This document shows positions 51,512 through 61,643 of a stretch of 64,000 nt of DNA, one piece after another; the stretch's first letter is position 1, and each line of letters begins with the position of its first letter. The notes below the pieces were generated by a model, which was given only the letters and a program-made list of their open reading frames with translations, had not been told where the DNA came from and searched no databases. This DNA comes from Cupriavidus sp. WGlv3 (GTDB lineage Bacteria; Pseudomonadota; Gammaproteobacteria; Burkholderiales; Burkholderiaceae), in the NCBI RefSeq assembly GCF_023952475.1, contig NZ_JALHRX010000013.1:62001-126000 (forward strand), written 5' to 3'. Made by a program: the position numbers and the translations under genes.

Positions 51512-52429
51512 TCAGGCGGCGCTGCGCGCGCCCTGCATGCCGTGCGGGGCCAGGTAGGGCTCGCTGCTGCCGTGGCGCTGCCAGGTGTCGAACACCTGCG
51601 GCGATTCGCCATGGCCCCAGGCCGCGCGCAGTTGCTCCATCAGCGGCGCCAGCGCGTGGCGGTAGCGCCTGGAGGCGGCATGCGCGTGGGTGGCCAGGGC
51701 CTCGGCGCGCTGGCGCGCTTCGCCCTGCAGCCGCATGCGTTCCTGCGCGATTTCCTTCTCGCGCTGGCCCAGCGTGTTGTACTTCTGGATCAGGAAGCGC
51801 TGGTAATCGCCGCCATCCATGCCCTGCGCCGCCTGCGCGTTGACCTGCTCGAAGCGCAGCACGATGCTGCCGGTTTCCTGCTCGATATGGGCGGCCTCGC
51901 CGTCCAGCGCCTGCAGCGCCTCGTGTACGCGCTGGGCGTCGCGGCGCAGCGCCTGCACCTGCGCGGCCTCGTCCTCGAACACGCGCTGCGCATCGAGGTA
52001 GGCCTGCACCACCGGTTGCGGCGCCACCACCAGCAGCGGATCGGCGCCGTCGGCGCGCTGGCCGGCAAGCAGGGCATCGTCGGCCAGGCGCAGGTTGCCC
52101 AGTTCGTCGAGCCAGCGCCCGCGCGTCATCACCACGCCGACGGTGTCCAGCGCCAGCCGCCGCAAGGCCTCGGCGCGCTGCATCTCGACCGGCTCGGCCG
52201 CCGCCTGGGGCGACGCCGCCTGCACGGCATGGGCGATATCGGGCACGCAGGCGGCGACCGTGGTCGCCACGGATTCGGACATCGCCTGCGCCGCGCGGCG
52301 CTGGGCGCGGCGCAGCTCGAAGCGTGCCAGCAGCATCATGATCAGTCCGGCCGCCAGCCAGGTCAGGATGGTTTCCTGGTGGGCCAGCAGGAACTGGCGG
52401 ATCAGTTCGGTATCCAGGTTCAGGTTCAC
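51512..52429 (-). CDS. Hypothetical membrane-anchored coiled-coil protein
   Basis: The 305-residue protein has a single transmembrane helix near residues 20-37 (ILTWLAAGLIMMLLARF) followed by a basic RRAQRRAA stretch, so the bulk is probably cytoplasmic. From about residue 140 to 270 it is rich in Ala, Gln, Glu and Arg with heptad-like spacing (for example QREKEIAQERMRLQGEARQR), suggesting a coiled coil. The C-terminal 30 residues are unstructured. I do not recognise it. It lies between aspS and nudB, about 100-200 bases from each. Confidence 0.8.
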   Translation of the reverse strand: MNLNLDTELIRQFLLAHQETILTWLAAGLIMMLLARFELRRAQRRAAQAMSESVATTVAACVPDIAHAVQAASPQAAAEPVEMQRAEALRRLALDTVGVVMTRGRWLDELGNLRLADDALLAGQRADGADPLLVVAPQPVVQAYLDAQRVFEDEAAQVQALRRDAQRVHEALQALDGEAAHIEQETGSIVLRFEQVNAQAAQGMDGGDYQRFLIQKYNTLGQREKEIAQERMRLQGEARQRAEALATHAHAASRRYRHALAPLMEQLRAAWGHGESPQVFDTWQRHGSSEPYLAPHGMQGARSAA

Positions 52430-52578
52430 GAATTTCCTCCCGAGTGCCGGGAACCTTCATGACAGGGCCCCTCGGCAAATTGCGTGTCAAAGGAAGGAGA
52501 CCGACCCGCCGCCGCCTTCGTTCCGACCGGTAACAAATCGAAACCAATGCGCCGCTCCGCCAGCATTGCGCATAAAGA

Positions 52579-52608
52579 AAGAAAGCCGCGCAATCGCGCG
52601 GCTTTCTT
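52579..52608 (-). terminator. Terminator downstream of aspS
   Basis: AAGAAAGCCGCGC (52579-52591) and GCGCGGCTTTCTT (52596-52608) form a perfect 13-base stem with a 4-base loop. On the minus strand a T-rich tract (TTTCTTTCTTTA) follows. It lies about 25 bases after the aspS stop. Confidence 0.85.
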
Positions 52609-52632
52609 GCGGATCGAACCACCCGGACCGGG

Positions 52633-54438
52633 TCAGGCGTTGGGCTTGGGCTCGGCGGTGCGCAGGCGGATATGCAGCTCGCGCAGCTGCTTCTCGTCGA
52701 CCGAGCTCGGCGCCTGCGTCAGCAGGTCCTGGGCGCGCTGGGTCTTGGGGAAGGCGATCACGTCGCGGATCGAGTCGGCGCCGGCCATCATCGTGACGAT
52801 GCGGTCCAGGCCGAAGGCCAGGCCGCCGTGCGGGGGCGCGCCGTACTGCAGCGCGTCGAGCAGGTAGCCGAACTTGGCGCGGGCTTCGTCGTCGTTGATC
52901 TTGAGCGCGCGGAACACCTTGCTCTGGATGTCCGAGCGATAGATACGGACCGAGCCGCCGCCCATTTCCCAGCCGTTCAGCACCATGTCGTAGGCCTTGG
53001 CCACGCACTTGCCCGGATCGGTCTCGAGGTATTCCAGGTGCTCGTCCTTGGGGCTGGTGAACGGGTGGTGCATCGCCACCCAGCGTGCGTCTTCCTCGTC
53101 GTATTCGAACATCGGGAAGTCCACCACCCACAGCGGCTTCCAGGCGTCTTCGAACAGGCCGTTGGCCTTGCCGAAGTCCGAATGGCCGACCTTCAGGCGC
53201 AGCGCGCCGATCGAGTCGTTGACCACCTTGGCCTTGTCGGCGCCGAAGAAGATGATGTCGCCGTCCTGCGCGCCGGTGCGCTTCAGGATCTCGGCAATGG
53301 CGGCGTCGTGCAGGTTCTTGACGATCGGCGATTGCAGGCCGTCGCGGCCCTTGGCGACTTCGTTGACCTTGATCCAGGCCAGGCCCTTGGCGCCGTAAAT
53401 GCCGACGAACTGGGTGTAGGCGTCGATCTCGCCGCGCGAGATGGCGCCGCCGCCCGGCACGCGCAGGCCGACCACGCGGCCGTTGTCGCTGTTGGCCGGG
53501 CCCGAGAACACCTTGAAGTCGACGTCCTTCATCACCTCGGTCAGCTCGGTGAATTCCAGCTTGACGCGCAGGTCAGGCTTGTCCGAGCCGAAGCGGGCCA
53601 TGGCTTCGCGGAATTCCATCACCGGGAAGGCGCCGAGGTCGACGTCGATGGCGTTCTTGAACACCGTGCACATCATGCCCTCGAACAGGTCGCGGATCTC
53701 CTGCTCGCTCAGGAACGAGGTCTCGCAGTCGATCTGCGTGAACTCGGGCTGGCGGTCGGCGCGCAGGTCTTCATCGCGGAAGCACTTGGTGATCTGGTAG
53801 TAACGGTCGAAGCCCGACACCATCAGCATCTGCTTGAAGATCTGCGGCGATTGCGGCAGCGCGAAGAAGTGGCCCGGGTTCACCCGCGACGGCACCAGGT
53901 AGTCGCGCGCGCCTTCAGGCGTGCTCTTGCCCAGCATCGGGGTCTCGATGTCGATGAAGCCCTGTGCATCGAGGAACTTGCGCACTTCCATCGCCACCTT
54001 GTAGCGCAGGCGCAGGTTGTATTGCATCTGCGGGCGGCGCAGGTCGAGCACGCGGTGCGTCAGGCGCGTGGTTTCCGACAGGTTGTCGTCGTCGAGCTGG
54101 AACGGCGGCGTGACCGACGGGTTCAGCACGGTCAGCTCGTGGCACAGCACCTCGATCTTGCCCGAGGTCAGGTTGGCGTTCTCGGTGCCGGCCGGACGCG
54201 GGCGCACCTTGCCGGTGATACGGATGCAGAACTCGTTGCGGATCTCTTCCGCGGCCTTGAACATCTCGGGGCGATCCGGGTCGCACACCACCTGCACCAG
54301 GCCCTCGCGGTCGCGCAGGTCGATGAAGATCACGCCGCCATGGTCGCGGCGGCGCTGGACCCAGCCCGTCAGGGCCACTTCCTGGCCCGAGAATTGTTCG
54401 GTCACCAGACCGCAGTAGTGAGTACGCATGGAGGACAT
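52633..54438 (-). CDS. aspS: Aspartyl-tRNA synthetase
   Basis: The 601-residue class IIb synthetase has the N-terminal OB-fold anticodon domain ([23 protein letters not shown]). The catalytic domain carries motif 2 around [19 protein letters not shown] and motif 3 [13 protein letters not shown], with the bacterial GAD insertion (about residues 290-420) between them. Length is normal for bacterial AspRS. Organisms of this group often use a non-discriminating AspRS that also charges tRNA-Asn; the sequence alone does not settle that here. I chose the ATG at 54438 ([10 protein letters not shown]); the alternative at 54429 is three codons shorter. Neither has a clear ribosome binding site. Confidence 0.97.
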   Translation of the reverse strand: MSSMRTHYCGLVTEQFSGQEVALTGWVQRRRDHGGVIFIDLRDREGLVQVVCDPDRPEMFKAAEEIRNEFCIRITGKVRPRPAGTENANLTSGKIEVLCHELTVLNPSVTPPFQLDDDNLSETTRLTHRVLDLRRPQMQYNLRLRYKVAMEVRKFLDAQGFIDIETPMLGKSTPEGARDYLVPSRVNPGHFFALPQSPQIFKQMLMVSGFDRYYQITKCFRDEDLRADRQPEFTQIDCETSFLSEQEIRDLFEGMMCTVFKNAIDVDLGAFPVMEFREAMARFGSDKPDLRVKLEFTELTEVMKDVDFKVFSGPANSDNGRVVGLRVPGGGAISRGEIDAYTQFVGIYGAKGLAWIKVNEVAKGRDGLQSPIVKNLHDAAIAEILKRTGAQDGDIIFFGADKAKVVNDSIGALRLKVGHSDFGKANGLFEDAWKPLWVVDFPMFEYDEEDARWVAMHHPFTSPKDEHLEYLETDPGKCVAKAYDMVLNGWEMGGGSVRIYRSDIQSKVFRALKINDDEARAKFGYLLDALQYGAPPHGGLAFGLDRIVTMMAGADSIRDVIAFPKTQRAQDLLTQAPSSVDEKQLRELHIRLRTAEPKPNA

Positions 54439-54503
54439 AAGGAGATTCCCGGTAAAACGCGGCTGCCCGATTGCATCGCGCAGCCCGTGATCAGTTTGGA
54501 GGC

Positions 54504-55226
54504 TCAAGGATCGGTCGTCTGGACCGGCTCCTCGCTGCTGGACCTGCCGGCCGCACTCGCCGCGCTGGACGGAGCTGCCGGCCGGGGCGCGGTGCCGTTC
54601 TTGCGCGGCAATTCCGCCGGTGCCACCACGCCCATCGAGACGATGTACTTGAGCGCGGCGTCGACGGTCATGTCGAGTTCGATGGTGTCGGCCTTGGGCA
54701 TCATCAGGAAGAAGCCCGAGGTCGGATTGGGGGTGGTCGGCACGTAGACGCTGACGTATTCGCCTTGCAGGTGGTTCTGCACGTCGCCGCCGGGGCGTCC
54801 GGTCAGGAAGGCGATGGTCCACGAGCCCTCGCGCGGGTACTGCACCAGCAGCGCCTTGCGGAAGGCATTGCCCGACGACGACAGCAGCGTGTCCGAGACC
54901 TGCTTGACGCTGGTGTAGATCGGGCCCACCACCGGGATATGGCCCAGCAGCGCTTCCCACCAGCGCACCAGGCGCTGGCCGATGAAGTTATGCGCCAGCA
55001 GCCCGACCAGCAGGATGAACAGCAGCGTCAGGATCGCGCCCAGGCCGGTCACGCGCTTGCCGAACATCAGCCGGTCCGGCCGCCAGGCCTCGGGCAGCAG
55101 CGCCAGGCTCTGGTCCATCGTGCCGATGATCAGGCTCAGCACCCACAGCGTGATGCCCAGCGGCACCAGTACCAGCAGCCCGGTCAGGAACCAGGTTTTG
55201 AGGGCGGAAGTCTTCTTGGCTACCAC
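54504..55226 (-). CDS. DUF502 domain-containing membrane protein
   Basis: The 240-residue protein has two transmembrane helices (about residues 9-35 and 60-85) and the DUF502 core with [37 protein letters not shown] near residue 100 and [14 protein letters not shown] near residue 160. A Ser/Pro/Ala-rich tail follows. I use the GTG at 55226, 14 bases after the fmdB stop; an upstream in-frame start overlapping fmdB cannot be excluded. The fmdB-DUF502-aspS order is conserved in this group. Function is unknown. Confidence 0.88.
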   Translation of the reverse strand: MVAKKTSALKTWFLTGLLVLVPLGITLWVLSLIIGTMDQSLALLPEAWRPDRLMFGKRVTGLGAILTLLFILLVGLLAHNFIGQRLVRWWEALLGHIPVVGPIYTSVKQVSDTLLSSSGNAFRKALLVQYPREGSWTIAFLTGRPGGDVQNHLQGEYVSVYVPTTPNPTSGFFLMMPKADTIELDMTVDAALKYIVSMGVVAPAELPRKNGTAPRPAAPSSAASAAGRSSSEEPVQTTDP

Positions 55227-55240
55227 GGGGCGGGTCCGGC

Positions 55241-55588
55241 TCAGTGGCAGGCGCAGGCGCTGCCGCAACCGCCGGCGGCCGGCGCCGAGGTAGCCGCAGC
55301 GGTGCCGGTCGACGACGATTCAGCCGCCGCCGGCGCGCTGGCCGCAGCCGCAGTGCCGCCAGTTGCGCCGGTTGCAGCAGGCGCACCGGCGCCGCCGCCG
55401 CTGCCACCGCGGAAGTCGGTCACGTACCAGCCCGAGCCCTTGAGCTGGAAGCCGGCAGCGGTCAGCTGCTTCTTGAACGCGCCGGCGGCGCCGCAGGACG
55501 GGCAGTCCGTCAGCGGGGCATCGCTCATTTTCTGCAGCACATCGCGCCCGTGGCCGCAGGCGTCGCAACGGTAGGCATAGATCGGCAT
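55241..55588 (-). CDS. FmdB family zinc-ribbon protein with cysteine-rich tail
   Basis: The 115-residue protein begins with the FmdB zinc ribbon: MPIYAYRCDACGHGRDVLQK and DCPSCGAAGAFKKQ supply four zinc-binding cysteines. A GWYVTDFRGG segment follows. A glycine/alanine-rich linker of about 45 residues leads to a C-terminal GGCGSACACH with three more cysteines and a histidine, a second possible metal site. The FmdB domain is often called a regulatory protein, but its role is not established. It precedes the DUF502 gene and aspS. Confidence 0.9.
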   Translation of the reverse strand: MPIYAYRCDACGHGRDVLQKMSDAPLTDCPSCGAAGAFKKQLTAAGFQLKGSGWYVTDFRGGSGGGAGAPAATGATGGTAAAASAPAAAESSSTGTAAATSAPAAGGCGSACACH

Positions 55589-55752
55589 GGTGTTATTTCG
55601 CGAGAGAACTTGGGAATCGGTACCAGGGCGGACATCGCCGCGCGCCGGGGCGGCTGCGGGAATATCCCGCGCGGCGATGCAAAGCCTTGAATTATAAACC
55701 GTTCCGGGGCTGCCTGATCGGCGGAAATAAGGGGGTGGGCGCCCCCGCGCGC

Positions 55753-57189
55753 TCAGGCGATATGGACTTCCTTGACCGGCGCGTGATCTGCAATCCACTG
55801 CGGCAGCAGCGAACCGATCACCATGCCGCTGACCGAGAACAGCAGGCCCACCATCTGCGGCGGCACCACGGCATCGGCAAAGGCGACCTCGCAGGTCAGC
55901 CAGGACGACAGCCCCAGCAGGATCGCGGCCAGCCCGCCCTGGCGGGTGGCGTGCTTCCAGAACATGCCGAAGGCCAGCGGCACGAACGACGACACCAGCG
56001 TGACCTTGTAGGCATTTTCGACCATATGGAAGATCGACAGGTGCGAGTTCAGCGCGAACAGCGTCACCAGCGTCGTGAACACCAGCACCACGGCCTGCAT
56101 CACGCGCAGGAACTGCTTGTCGTCGAGATGGCGGAAGTACGGCCGCAGGATGTTTTCGGCAAAGGTCACCGACGGCGCCAGCAGCGTCGCCGAGGCGCAA
56201 CTCTTGATCGCCGACAGCAGCGCGCCAAAGAACATCACCTGGGCGAACATCGGCGCGTGCTGCAGGATCAGCTGCGGCAGGATCAGCTGCGAGTCGGTGT
56301 CGATGTATTTCGCCACCATGCCCGGATCGATCAGCGTGGCCGAGTATGCCAGGAACATCGGGATAAAGGCGAAGCAGAAGTACAGCACGCCGCCCAGCAC
56401 CGAAGCGCGCCCGGCGATCTGCTCGGTGCGCGACGAGGTCACCCGCTGGAACACGTCCTGCTGCGGGATCGAGCCCAGCATCATGGTGAACAGCGCCGCG
56501 GCGAAGCCGATGATCTGCACGAAATCGAGCGACGGCAGGAATTCGAACTTGCCGGCCGCGGCCGCGTGCGAGACCACCGCCGTCACGCCGCCGGCCTGGC
56601 CGCTGACCTCGTAGCCGATATACATCATGCCGATCACGATGATGATCATCTGGATGAAGTCGGTGATCGCCACCGACCACATGCCGCCGAACAACGTATA
56701 GACCAGCACGCTGGCGGCGCCGATCATCATGCCGGCCTCCTGCGACAGCGCGCCGTCCGACACGGTATAGAACACCAGCCCCAGGGCCTTGATCTGCGCC
56801 GCGACCCAGCCCAGGTAGGAGACCACGATGCACAGCGTGGTCAGCACCTCGGCCAGCCGGCCATAGCGGTTATGGTAGTAGTCGCCGATGGTCAGCAGGT
56901 TCATCCGGTACAGCGGCCGGGCAAAGAACAGGCCCACCAGGATCAGGCACAGCGACGACCCGAACGGGTCGGACACCACGCCCGACAAGCCTTCCTTCAG
57001 AAACACGGCGGGGATGCCCAGCACGGTCTCCGAGCCGAACCAGGTGGCGAAGACGGTGGCGGTGACGATATGGAACGGCAGGCTGCGCCCGGCGACGGCG
57101 AAATCGGTGGTGTTGCGCACGCGCAGCGCCGCCCACAGGCCGATGCCGACCGAGATTACCCAGTAGATGATGACAAACCAGATCAGCAT
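55753..57189 (-). CDS. Sodium:solute symporter family protein
   Basis: The 478-residue protein has about 12-13 hydrophobic helices and SSS-family features: an N-terminal VISVGIGLWAALRVRNTTDFAVAGRSLPF with the unwound substrate region, TWFGSETVLGIPAVFLKEG near residue 50, and IPQQDVFQRVTSSR near residue 245. It imports a solute with sodium; proline, carboxylates or ureides are all possible and I cannot choose. It is monocistronic between the fmdB gene (164-base gap) and the methyltransferase gene, with a terminator for the latter at 57406-57443. Confidence 0.9.
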   Translation of the reverse strand: MLIWFVIIYWVISVGIGLWAALRVRNTTDFAVAGRSLPFHIVTATVFATWFGSETVLGIPAVFLKEGLSGVVSDPFGSSLCLILVGLFFARPLYRMNLLTIGDYYHNRYGRLAEVLTTLCIVVSYLGWVAAQIKALGLVFYTVSDGALSQEAGMMIGAASVLVYTLFGGMWSVAITDFIQMIIIVIGMMYIGYEVSGQAGGVTAVVSHAAAAGKFEFLPSLDFVQIIGFAAALFTMMLGSIPQQDVFQRVTSSRTEQIAGRASVLGGVLYFCFAFIPMFLAYSATLIDPGMVAKYIDTDSQLILPQLILQHAPMFAQVMFFGALLSAIKSCASATLLAPSVTFAENILRPYFRHLDDKQFLRVMQAVVLVFTTLVTLFALNSHLSIFHMVENAYKVTLVSSFVPLAFGMFWKHATRQGGLAAILLGLSSWLTCEVAFADAVVPPQMVGLLFSVSGMVIGSLLPQWIADHAPVKEVHIA

Positions 57190-57405
57190 GCCGCTGCCCT
57201 ATGCAGAAGGTGCCCTTGTGGCGAGAAACCGAATGCCGGGCGGCTGGGCGCTGGCGCGCGCGCGGTAGCCCGGAGTCCAATTCATCGGTCGGGGCCGCAT
57301 ATCGGGGTGCCTGGCGCTGTCCCGACGAGGCGGGCAACGCGGCGGGGGCCCGCGGTCGTAGCCGAATCAAAACGCGGATTATAGCGACGCAGACCCGCAC
57401 GGGCG

Positions 57406-57443
57406 AAAAAAATTCCCCGCTGGCGCGAATGCGCCACGCGGGG
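57406..57443 (-). terminator. Terminator after the methyltransferase gene
   Basis: CCCCGC-TGGCGC (57415-57426) pairs with GCGCCA-(C)-GCGGGG (57431-57443) with one bulged base. On the minus strand it is followed by AA and seven T (57406-57412). Confidence 0.87.
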
Positions 57444-57481
57444 CACCGCCTGCGCCACAGCGCGGCCGGCCGGAGGCGGCT

Positions 57482-58102
57482 TCAGGCGCCGCGCCGGCGC
57501 CATACCTGCCAGCGCTCCTGCCCCTGGAACACCGGCAGCGGCGCGGCCGAGGGGCGGTCCTCGATGCGCTCGAAGGCCGGCCCGAGCAGCGCATCGAGCT
57601 CTGCTTCCGGCATCGCGAACGGCGGTCCGCCACGGTTCTCGCCCAGGTAGAAGTAGCCAGCCAGCAGCCCGCCCGGCGGCAGCAGCTCGGCCACGCGGGC
57701 GCCATAGGCCGCGCGCAGCGCCGGCGGCAGCGCGCACAGGAAGGCGCGCTCGTAGATCAGCTCGCACGCCGGCTGCGGCGTGAAGGCGAAGAAATCGCCC
57801 TGCTGCACCACCGCCCCGGCCGGCCCTAGCGCGCGTCGCGCCGACGCCACTGCCTGCGGCGAGAAGTCGATCGCCGTCACCGGCCAGCCGCGCTCGAACA
57901 GCCACGCCGCCTCCCAGCCGTTGCCGCAGCCGGGCACCAGCGTGGGACACGGCTGGCGGCCCTCGATAAAGCTGCGGAATTCCTCGGGCACGCCGCCCAG
58001 GTCCCAGGGCGTGAAGCCCTCCCTGAAGCGCTCGTCCCAGAACGCCGGGTCGCCGGCATTGCGCGTGGTAAAGCCGGGCACCGGCCTGGTGGTATCGCCC
58101 AT
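57482..58102 (-). CDS. TPMT-family S-adenosylmethionine-dependent methyltransferase
   Basis: The 206-residue protein has the thiopurine methyltransferase layout: FWDERFREGFTPWDLGG near the N-terminus, the SAM loop LVPGCGNGWEAAWLFERG near residue 56, VTAIDFSPQAV, GDFFAF and ELIYERAFLCALPP near residue 113. Bacterial members methylate thiols, selenium or tellurium compounds or halides. The substrate is not evident. It lies 36 bases after ubiB on the same strand, but a ubiquinone role is unlikely because UbiG and UbiE do those methylations. Confidence 0.9.
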   Translation of the reverse strand: MGDTTRPVPGFTTRNAGDPAFWDERFREGFTPWDLGGVPEEFRSFIEGRQPCPTLVPGCGNGWEAAWLFERGWPVTAIDFSPQAVASARRALGPAGAVVQQGDFFAFTPQPACELIYERAFLCALPPALRAAYGARVAELLPPGGLLAGYFYLGENRGGPPFAMPEAELDALLGPAFERIEDRPSAAPLPVFQGQERWQVWRRRGA

Positions 58103-58138
58103 GGGTCTGTCTCCGTCCTTTGTGGTATTGGCCTGCGC

Positions 58139-59716
58139 CTACCAGTAGCCCGCCCAGCCCAGCACGTGCGTGAGCACGATGCCGGCGACGAAGCCGCCCA
58201 CCAGCAGCACCGCGGTGCCGAGCAGCCGGTTGGTGCGGCGCTGCTCGGCCACCAGCTGCGCCAGCAGCTTGTCCTGCTCGCCGTTGCCGGCCAGCGCGCG
58301 CCGCTCCAGGAACTGGTGTGCCAGCCGCGGGAAGTCCGGCAGCATCTTGGCCCATTGCGGCGCTTCGACCTTGACCCGTTCCCAGGCGCCCTTCCAGCCC
58401 ACCTGCTCGTACATCCAGCGCTCCAGGAACGGCTTGGCGGTCTTCCACAGGTCCAGGTCCGGATCGAGCTGGCGGCCCAGACCTTCGATATTGAGCAGAG
58501 TCTTCTGCAGCAGCACCAGCTGCGGCTGGATCTCAACGTTGAAGCGGCGCGAGGTCTGGAACAGGCGCATCAGCACCATGCCCAGCGAGATTTCCTTGAG
58601 CGGCTTGTCGAAGTACGGCTCGCAGCAGGCGCGCACCGCGCTTTCCAGTTCCTCAACCCGGGTCTCGGGCGGGACCCAGCCGGATTCCACGTGCAGCAGC
58701 GCCACACGGTGGTAGTCGCGGCGGAAGAAGGCGATGAAGTTCTGCGCCAGGTAGTTCTTGTCGAACTCGGACAGCGCGCCGACGATGCCGAAGTCGAGCG
58801 CGATATAGCGGCCGAAGGTCTCGGGCTGCACTGACACCAGGATGTTGCCCGGGTGCATGTCGGCGTGGAAGAAGCCGTCGCGGAACACCTGGGTGAAGAA
58901 GATCTCGACGCCCTCTTCCGCCAGCTGGTGCATGTCGACGCCGGCGGCCTTGAGCGATTCGGTGCGCGAGATCGGGATGCCGTGCATGCGCTCCATCACG
59001 AACACCGTGCTGCTGCACCAGTCCCAGAACACCTCGGGCACCAGCAGCAGGTTGGTATCGGCAAAGTTGCGGCGCAGCTGGCTGGCGTTGGCCGCCTCGA
59101 TCATCAGGTCGAGTTCGTCGTGCAGGTATTTGTCGAACTCGGCCACCACCTCGCGCGGCTTCAGGCGCTTGCCGTCGGCCCAGAAGCGCTCGAGCCAGGT
59201 GGCCATGTCGCGCATCAGCGCCAGGTCGCTGTCGATCACCGGCAGCATGCCGGGGCGCAGCACCTTCACCGCGACCTCGCGCCCGTGGCTGGGGCCGCCC
59301 TTGAGCGTGGCGAAGTGAACTTGCGCGATCGACGCGCTCGCCACCGGCTGGTGCTCGAAGGTCTCGAACAGCTGCTCCAGCGGCCGCCCGAGCGAGCGCT
59401 CGATGATCCTGACCGCCACCGCCGAATCGAACGGCGGCACCTGGTCTTGCAGCTTGGCCAGCTCGTCGGCAATGTCCGGCGGCATCAGGTCGCGCCGGGT
59501 CGACAGCACCTGGCCGAACTTGACGAAGATCGGGCCCAGCCGCGTCAGCGCCAGCCGCAGCCGCACGCCGCGTGGCACGTCGAGCTTGCGCCCGATGGTG
59601 ATGACCCGTACCAGGAAGCGGATCCTGCGGCTGCTGAAGCCCGAGAGCACCAGCTCGTCCAGGCCGTAGTAGAGGATGACGAAAAGGATCTTGCCAAGGC
59701 GCAGGAGGCGGGTCAT
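58139..59716 (-). CDS. ubiB: UbiB, atypical kinase/ATPase for ubiquinone biosynthesis
   Basis: The 525-residue ADCK/UbiB family protein has the [14 protein letters not shown] motif (KxGQ) near residue 65, the alanine-rich nucleotide loop ASASIAQVH in place of a glycine-rich loop, [11 protein letters not shown] near residue 285 and the metal-binding LDFGIVG. Two C-terminal transmembrane helices are expected, and a final [24 protein letters not shown] is clear. UbiB is thought to extract lipid intermediates from the membrane for the Ubi enzymes using ATP. ubiJ lies 67 bases upstream. Confidence 0.96.
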   Translation of the reverse strand: MTRLLRLGKILFVILYYGLDELVLSGFSSRRIRFLVRVITIGRKLDVPRGVRLRLALTRLGPIFVKFGQVLSTRRDLMPPDIADELAKLQDQVPPFDSAVAVRIIERSLGRPLEQLFETFEHQPVASASIAQVHFATLKGGPSHGREVAVKVLRPGMLPVIDSDLALMRDMATWLERFWADGKRLKPREVVAEFDKYLHDELDLMIEAANASQLRRNFADTNLLLVPEVFWDWCSSTVFVMERMHGIPISRTESLKAAGVDMHQLAEEGVEIFFTQVFRDGFFHADMHPGNILVSVQPETFGRYIALDFGIVGALSEFDKNYLAQNFIAFFRRDYHRVALLHVESGWVPPETRVEELESAVRACCEPYFDKPLKEISLGMVLMRLFQTSRRFNVEIQPQLVLLQKTLLNIEGLGRQLDPDLDLWKTAKPFLERWMYEQVGWKGAWERVKVEAPQWAKMLPDFPRLAHQFLERRALAGNGEQDKLLAQLVAEQRRTNRLLGTAVLLVGGFVAGIVLTHVLGWAGYW

Positions 59717-59783
59717 TCGGGAGTCTTCACGGAGCCGGGCAGGCAGTCGGTGGATGGTCGGAAGGAAGCGCGGCTGGGCCGGC

Positions 59784-60482
59784 TCAGCGGTGCGGCGACG
59801 GCAGCTTGCCGGACGGGCCGGCCTGGCCGGACGGGCCCGGCGCGGGCGGCGTGCCGCCGCGCTCCAGGCGCTCGAGCCGCTTCTCCAGCCGCGCCAGGCG
59901 GTCGCGCAGCCGGCCCACGTCGGCGCCGAACTCGTCCAGCGCGGCGTGGCGCACCAGCGTCGGCTGCTCGTCGAGCAGGTAGTCGGTGACGTTGTCGACC
60001 AGCGCCCGGCCCACGCGCGTGGCCTGCTCATGGACCTGGCGCGCGCCATCGACCACGCGCTGCGCCACGCTGTCGCTGACCGGCCCGCCCAGGATGCCGC
60101 GCAGCGCGCGCGACAGGTCCTCGGCGGCGTCCCAGCGCAGGTTGCGCGCCAGCGTCGAAACCGTGTTGGCCAGCTCGGCATCGCCCTCGATGCGCACATG
60201 GCGCATGGCGGCGGCCTGGCCGCCTTCGGCCACGTCGGCGGCCACCAGCGGCCACTGCTGCACCGGCACGCGCAGCGTCACCGCGGGCGCCTCGGCCGCG
60301 GGCGCCAGTTCGGTGCAGCCGTGCTCGGTCACCTTCAGCGACAGCTCGAAGGCGGCGGCATCGAAACGGATCACGCGTCCGGCAAACGGCGCCAGCTGGT
60401 TGCGGGCCCACGGCTCCTGCTCGAGCAGGTGGTTCAGTGCCGAGACGGCAGGCGTGGCCAGGGCGGAAGGCAGAGTATTCAT
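59784..60482 (-). CDS. ubiJ: UbiJ, SCP2-domain lipid carrier of the ubiquinone complex
   Basis: The 232-residue protein has an SCP2-like lipid-binding domain in about residues 10-110 ([27 protein letters not shown] and [34 protein letters not shown]-like). A charged [19 protein letters not shown] helix ends the protein, as UbiJ needs for pairing with UbiK. A Pro/Gly-rich tail follows. UbiJ binds ubiquinone intermediates inside the cytosolic Ubi complex. The ubiJ-ubiB order is the same as in E. coli. ubiK is not in the window. Confidence 0.92.
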   Translation of the reverse strand: MNTLPSALATPAVSALNHLLEQEPWARNQLAPFAGRVIRFDAAAFELSLKVTEHGCTELAPAAEAPAVTLRVPVQQWPLVAADVAEGGQAAAMRHVRIEGDAELANTVSTLARNLRWDAAEDLSRALRGILGGPVSDSVAQRVVDGARQVHEQATRVGRALVDNVTDYLLDEQPTLVRHAALDEFGADVGRLRDRLARLEKRLERLERGGTPPAPGPSGQAGPSGKLPSPHR

Positions 60483-60533
60483 GACAGCGCGGTAGGCGGG
60501 CAGGCGGCGACGCGCGGGACCGGCGTCGCAAAC

Positions 60534-60561
60534 AAAAAGGCCCACGCTTTCGCGTGGGCCT
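60534..60561 (-). terminator. Terminator after the Tim44-like gene
   Basis: AGGCCCACGC (60538-60547) and GCGTGGGCCT (60552-60561) form a 10-base stem with a TTTC loop. On the minus strand it runs into five T (60534-60538, partly in the stem). Confidence 0.87.
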
Positions 60562-60609
60562 CCATTCTAAGCTACTCCCCCCGGCGCATCACCGCCGCGG
60601 GGTGCGGCA

Positions 60610-61581
60610 TCAGGACTCTTGCTGGATCCCGGCCAGCAGCCAGCCGCCGCTGCCGGAGACCGGCTTGGCCAGGTTCCAGACCTCGCCGAACGGCTGCGCC
60701 GCCTCGCCCGCCTTCTCGCGGATCATGCCCGAGAAACGCACGCTGGCAACGTGCTGGGCCGGCGACGACTCGATGCCGAGCAACTGGGCTTCGAGCGTGA
60801 CCACGTCGGTCTTGTTGACCTCGACGCCGCGCTCGGCCAGGTCCATCTTGATCTCGGCGAACATCTCCGGCGTGGTGAACTCGCGGATGTCGTCCAGGTT
60901 GCCGGCATCCCAGGCGGCCTGCAGGCGCACGAAGTGGACCTTGGCGTTGCGCAGGAAGGAATCGGCGTCGAAGTCGGCCGGCACGCCCCACGGCTGCTGC
61001 GCCACGGAACCCGCAACAGCGGCGCCAGCGGCGGCACCGGCGGCGGGCAGAACCGGGCTGCCCGACACCGGCGGCGTCGGCTCACCGCGGAACATCGGCT
61101 CCGCGTTGCGGCCGAGGTTCGGCGCGCCACCGGCACCGGCGTAGGCCGGCTGCGCGGTGCGCTTGCTGCCGCCGCGGAACTTGCGGATCAGCCAGATCGC
61201 GGCAAAGGCCACCAGCGCGATCAGGATCAGGTTGGACAGGAAGGTCAGCGCCGCGCCGCCCAGGCCGAAGTGCGACAACAGCCAGCCAATGCCCAGGCCG
61301 GCAGCGATGCCGCCCAGGATGCCGCCCCAGTTGCGCTTGGGCGCCGCGGCCGCGGCCGCGCCGGCTGCCCCGGCGGTGGCCGGTGCCGCCTGCTGTGCAG
61401 GTTGCTGCGCCTGCTGCGTGGGCGAGGTGGGCTGGGTCTGCTGGCGCTGGGTCACCGACTCGGACTGCTTGCCGATGCTGCGCGAGCCGCCCATGCGCTT
61501 GGCCTCGGCGTCGAACGCCATGCCGACGGCCAGCGCCGTGACCAGCGACCCCACCAGGAATTTTCCACGAATTGACGACAT
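60610..61581 (-). CDS. Tim44-like domain membrane protein
   Basis: The 323-residue protein has an N-terminal signal or anchor (residues 8-27). A Gln/Thr/Pro/Ala-rich segment to about residue 85 leads to a glycine-rich hydrophobic region (GGILGGIAAGLGIGWLLSHFG) and a clear helix (LTFLSNLILIALVAFAAIWLI). The C-terminal Tim44-like domain (about residues 190-320) has FLRNAKVHFVRLQAAWDAGNLDDIREFTTPEMFAEI. Tim44 domains bind lipids and proteins in mitochondria; the bacterial role is unknown. It lies between ubiE and ubiJ on the same strand, which suggests a link to membrane quinone assembly by position only. Confidence 0.88.
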   Translation of the reverse strand: MSSIRGKFLVGSLVTALAVGMAFDAEAKRMGGSRSIGKQSESVTQRQQTQPTSPTQQAQQPAQQAAPATAGAAGAAAAAAPKRNWGGILGGIAAGLGIGWLLSHFGLGGAALTFLSNLILIALVAFAAIWLIRKFRGGSKRTAQPAYAGAGGAPNLGRNAEPMFRGEPTPPVSGSPVLPAAGAAAGAAVAGSVAQQPWGVPADFDADSFLRNAKVHFVRLQAAWDAGNLDDIREFTTPEMFAEIKMDLAERGVEVNKTDVVTLEAQLLGIESSPAQHVASVRFSGMIREKAGEAAQPFGEVWNLAKPVSGSGGWLLAGIQQES

Positions 61582-61643
61582 ATGCTGTTATCCCCTGTCA
61601 GTTTCACCCCAGATGTGGGTGAGCATGGCGAATTCAAGTGTTC

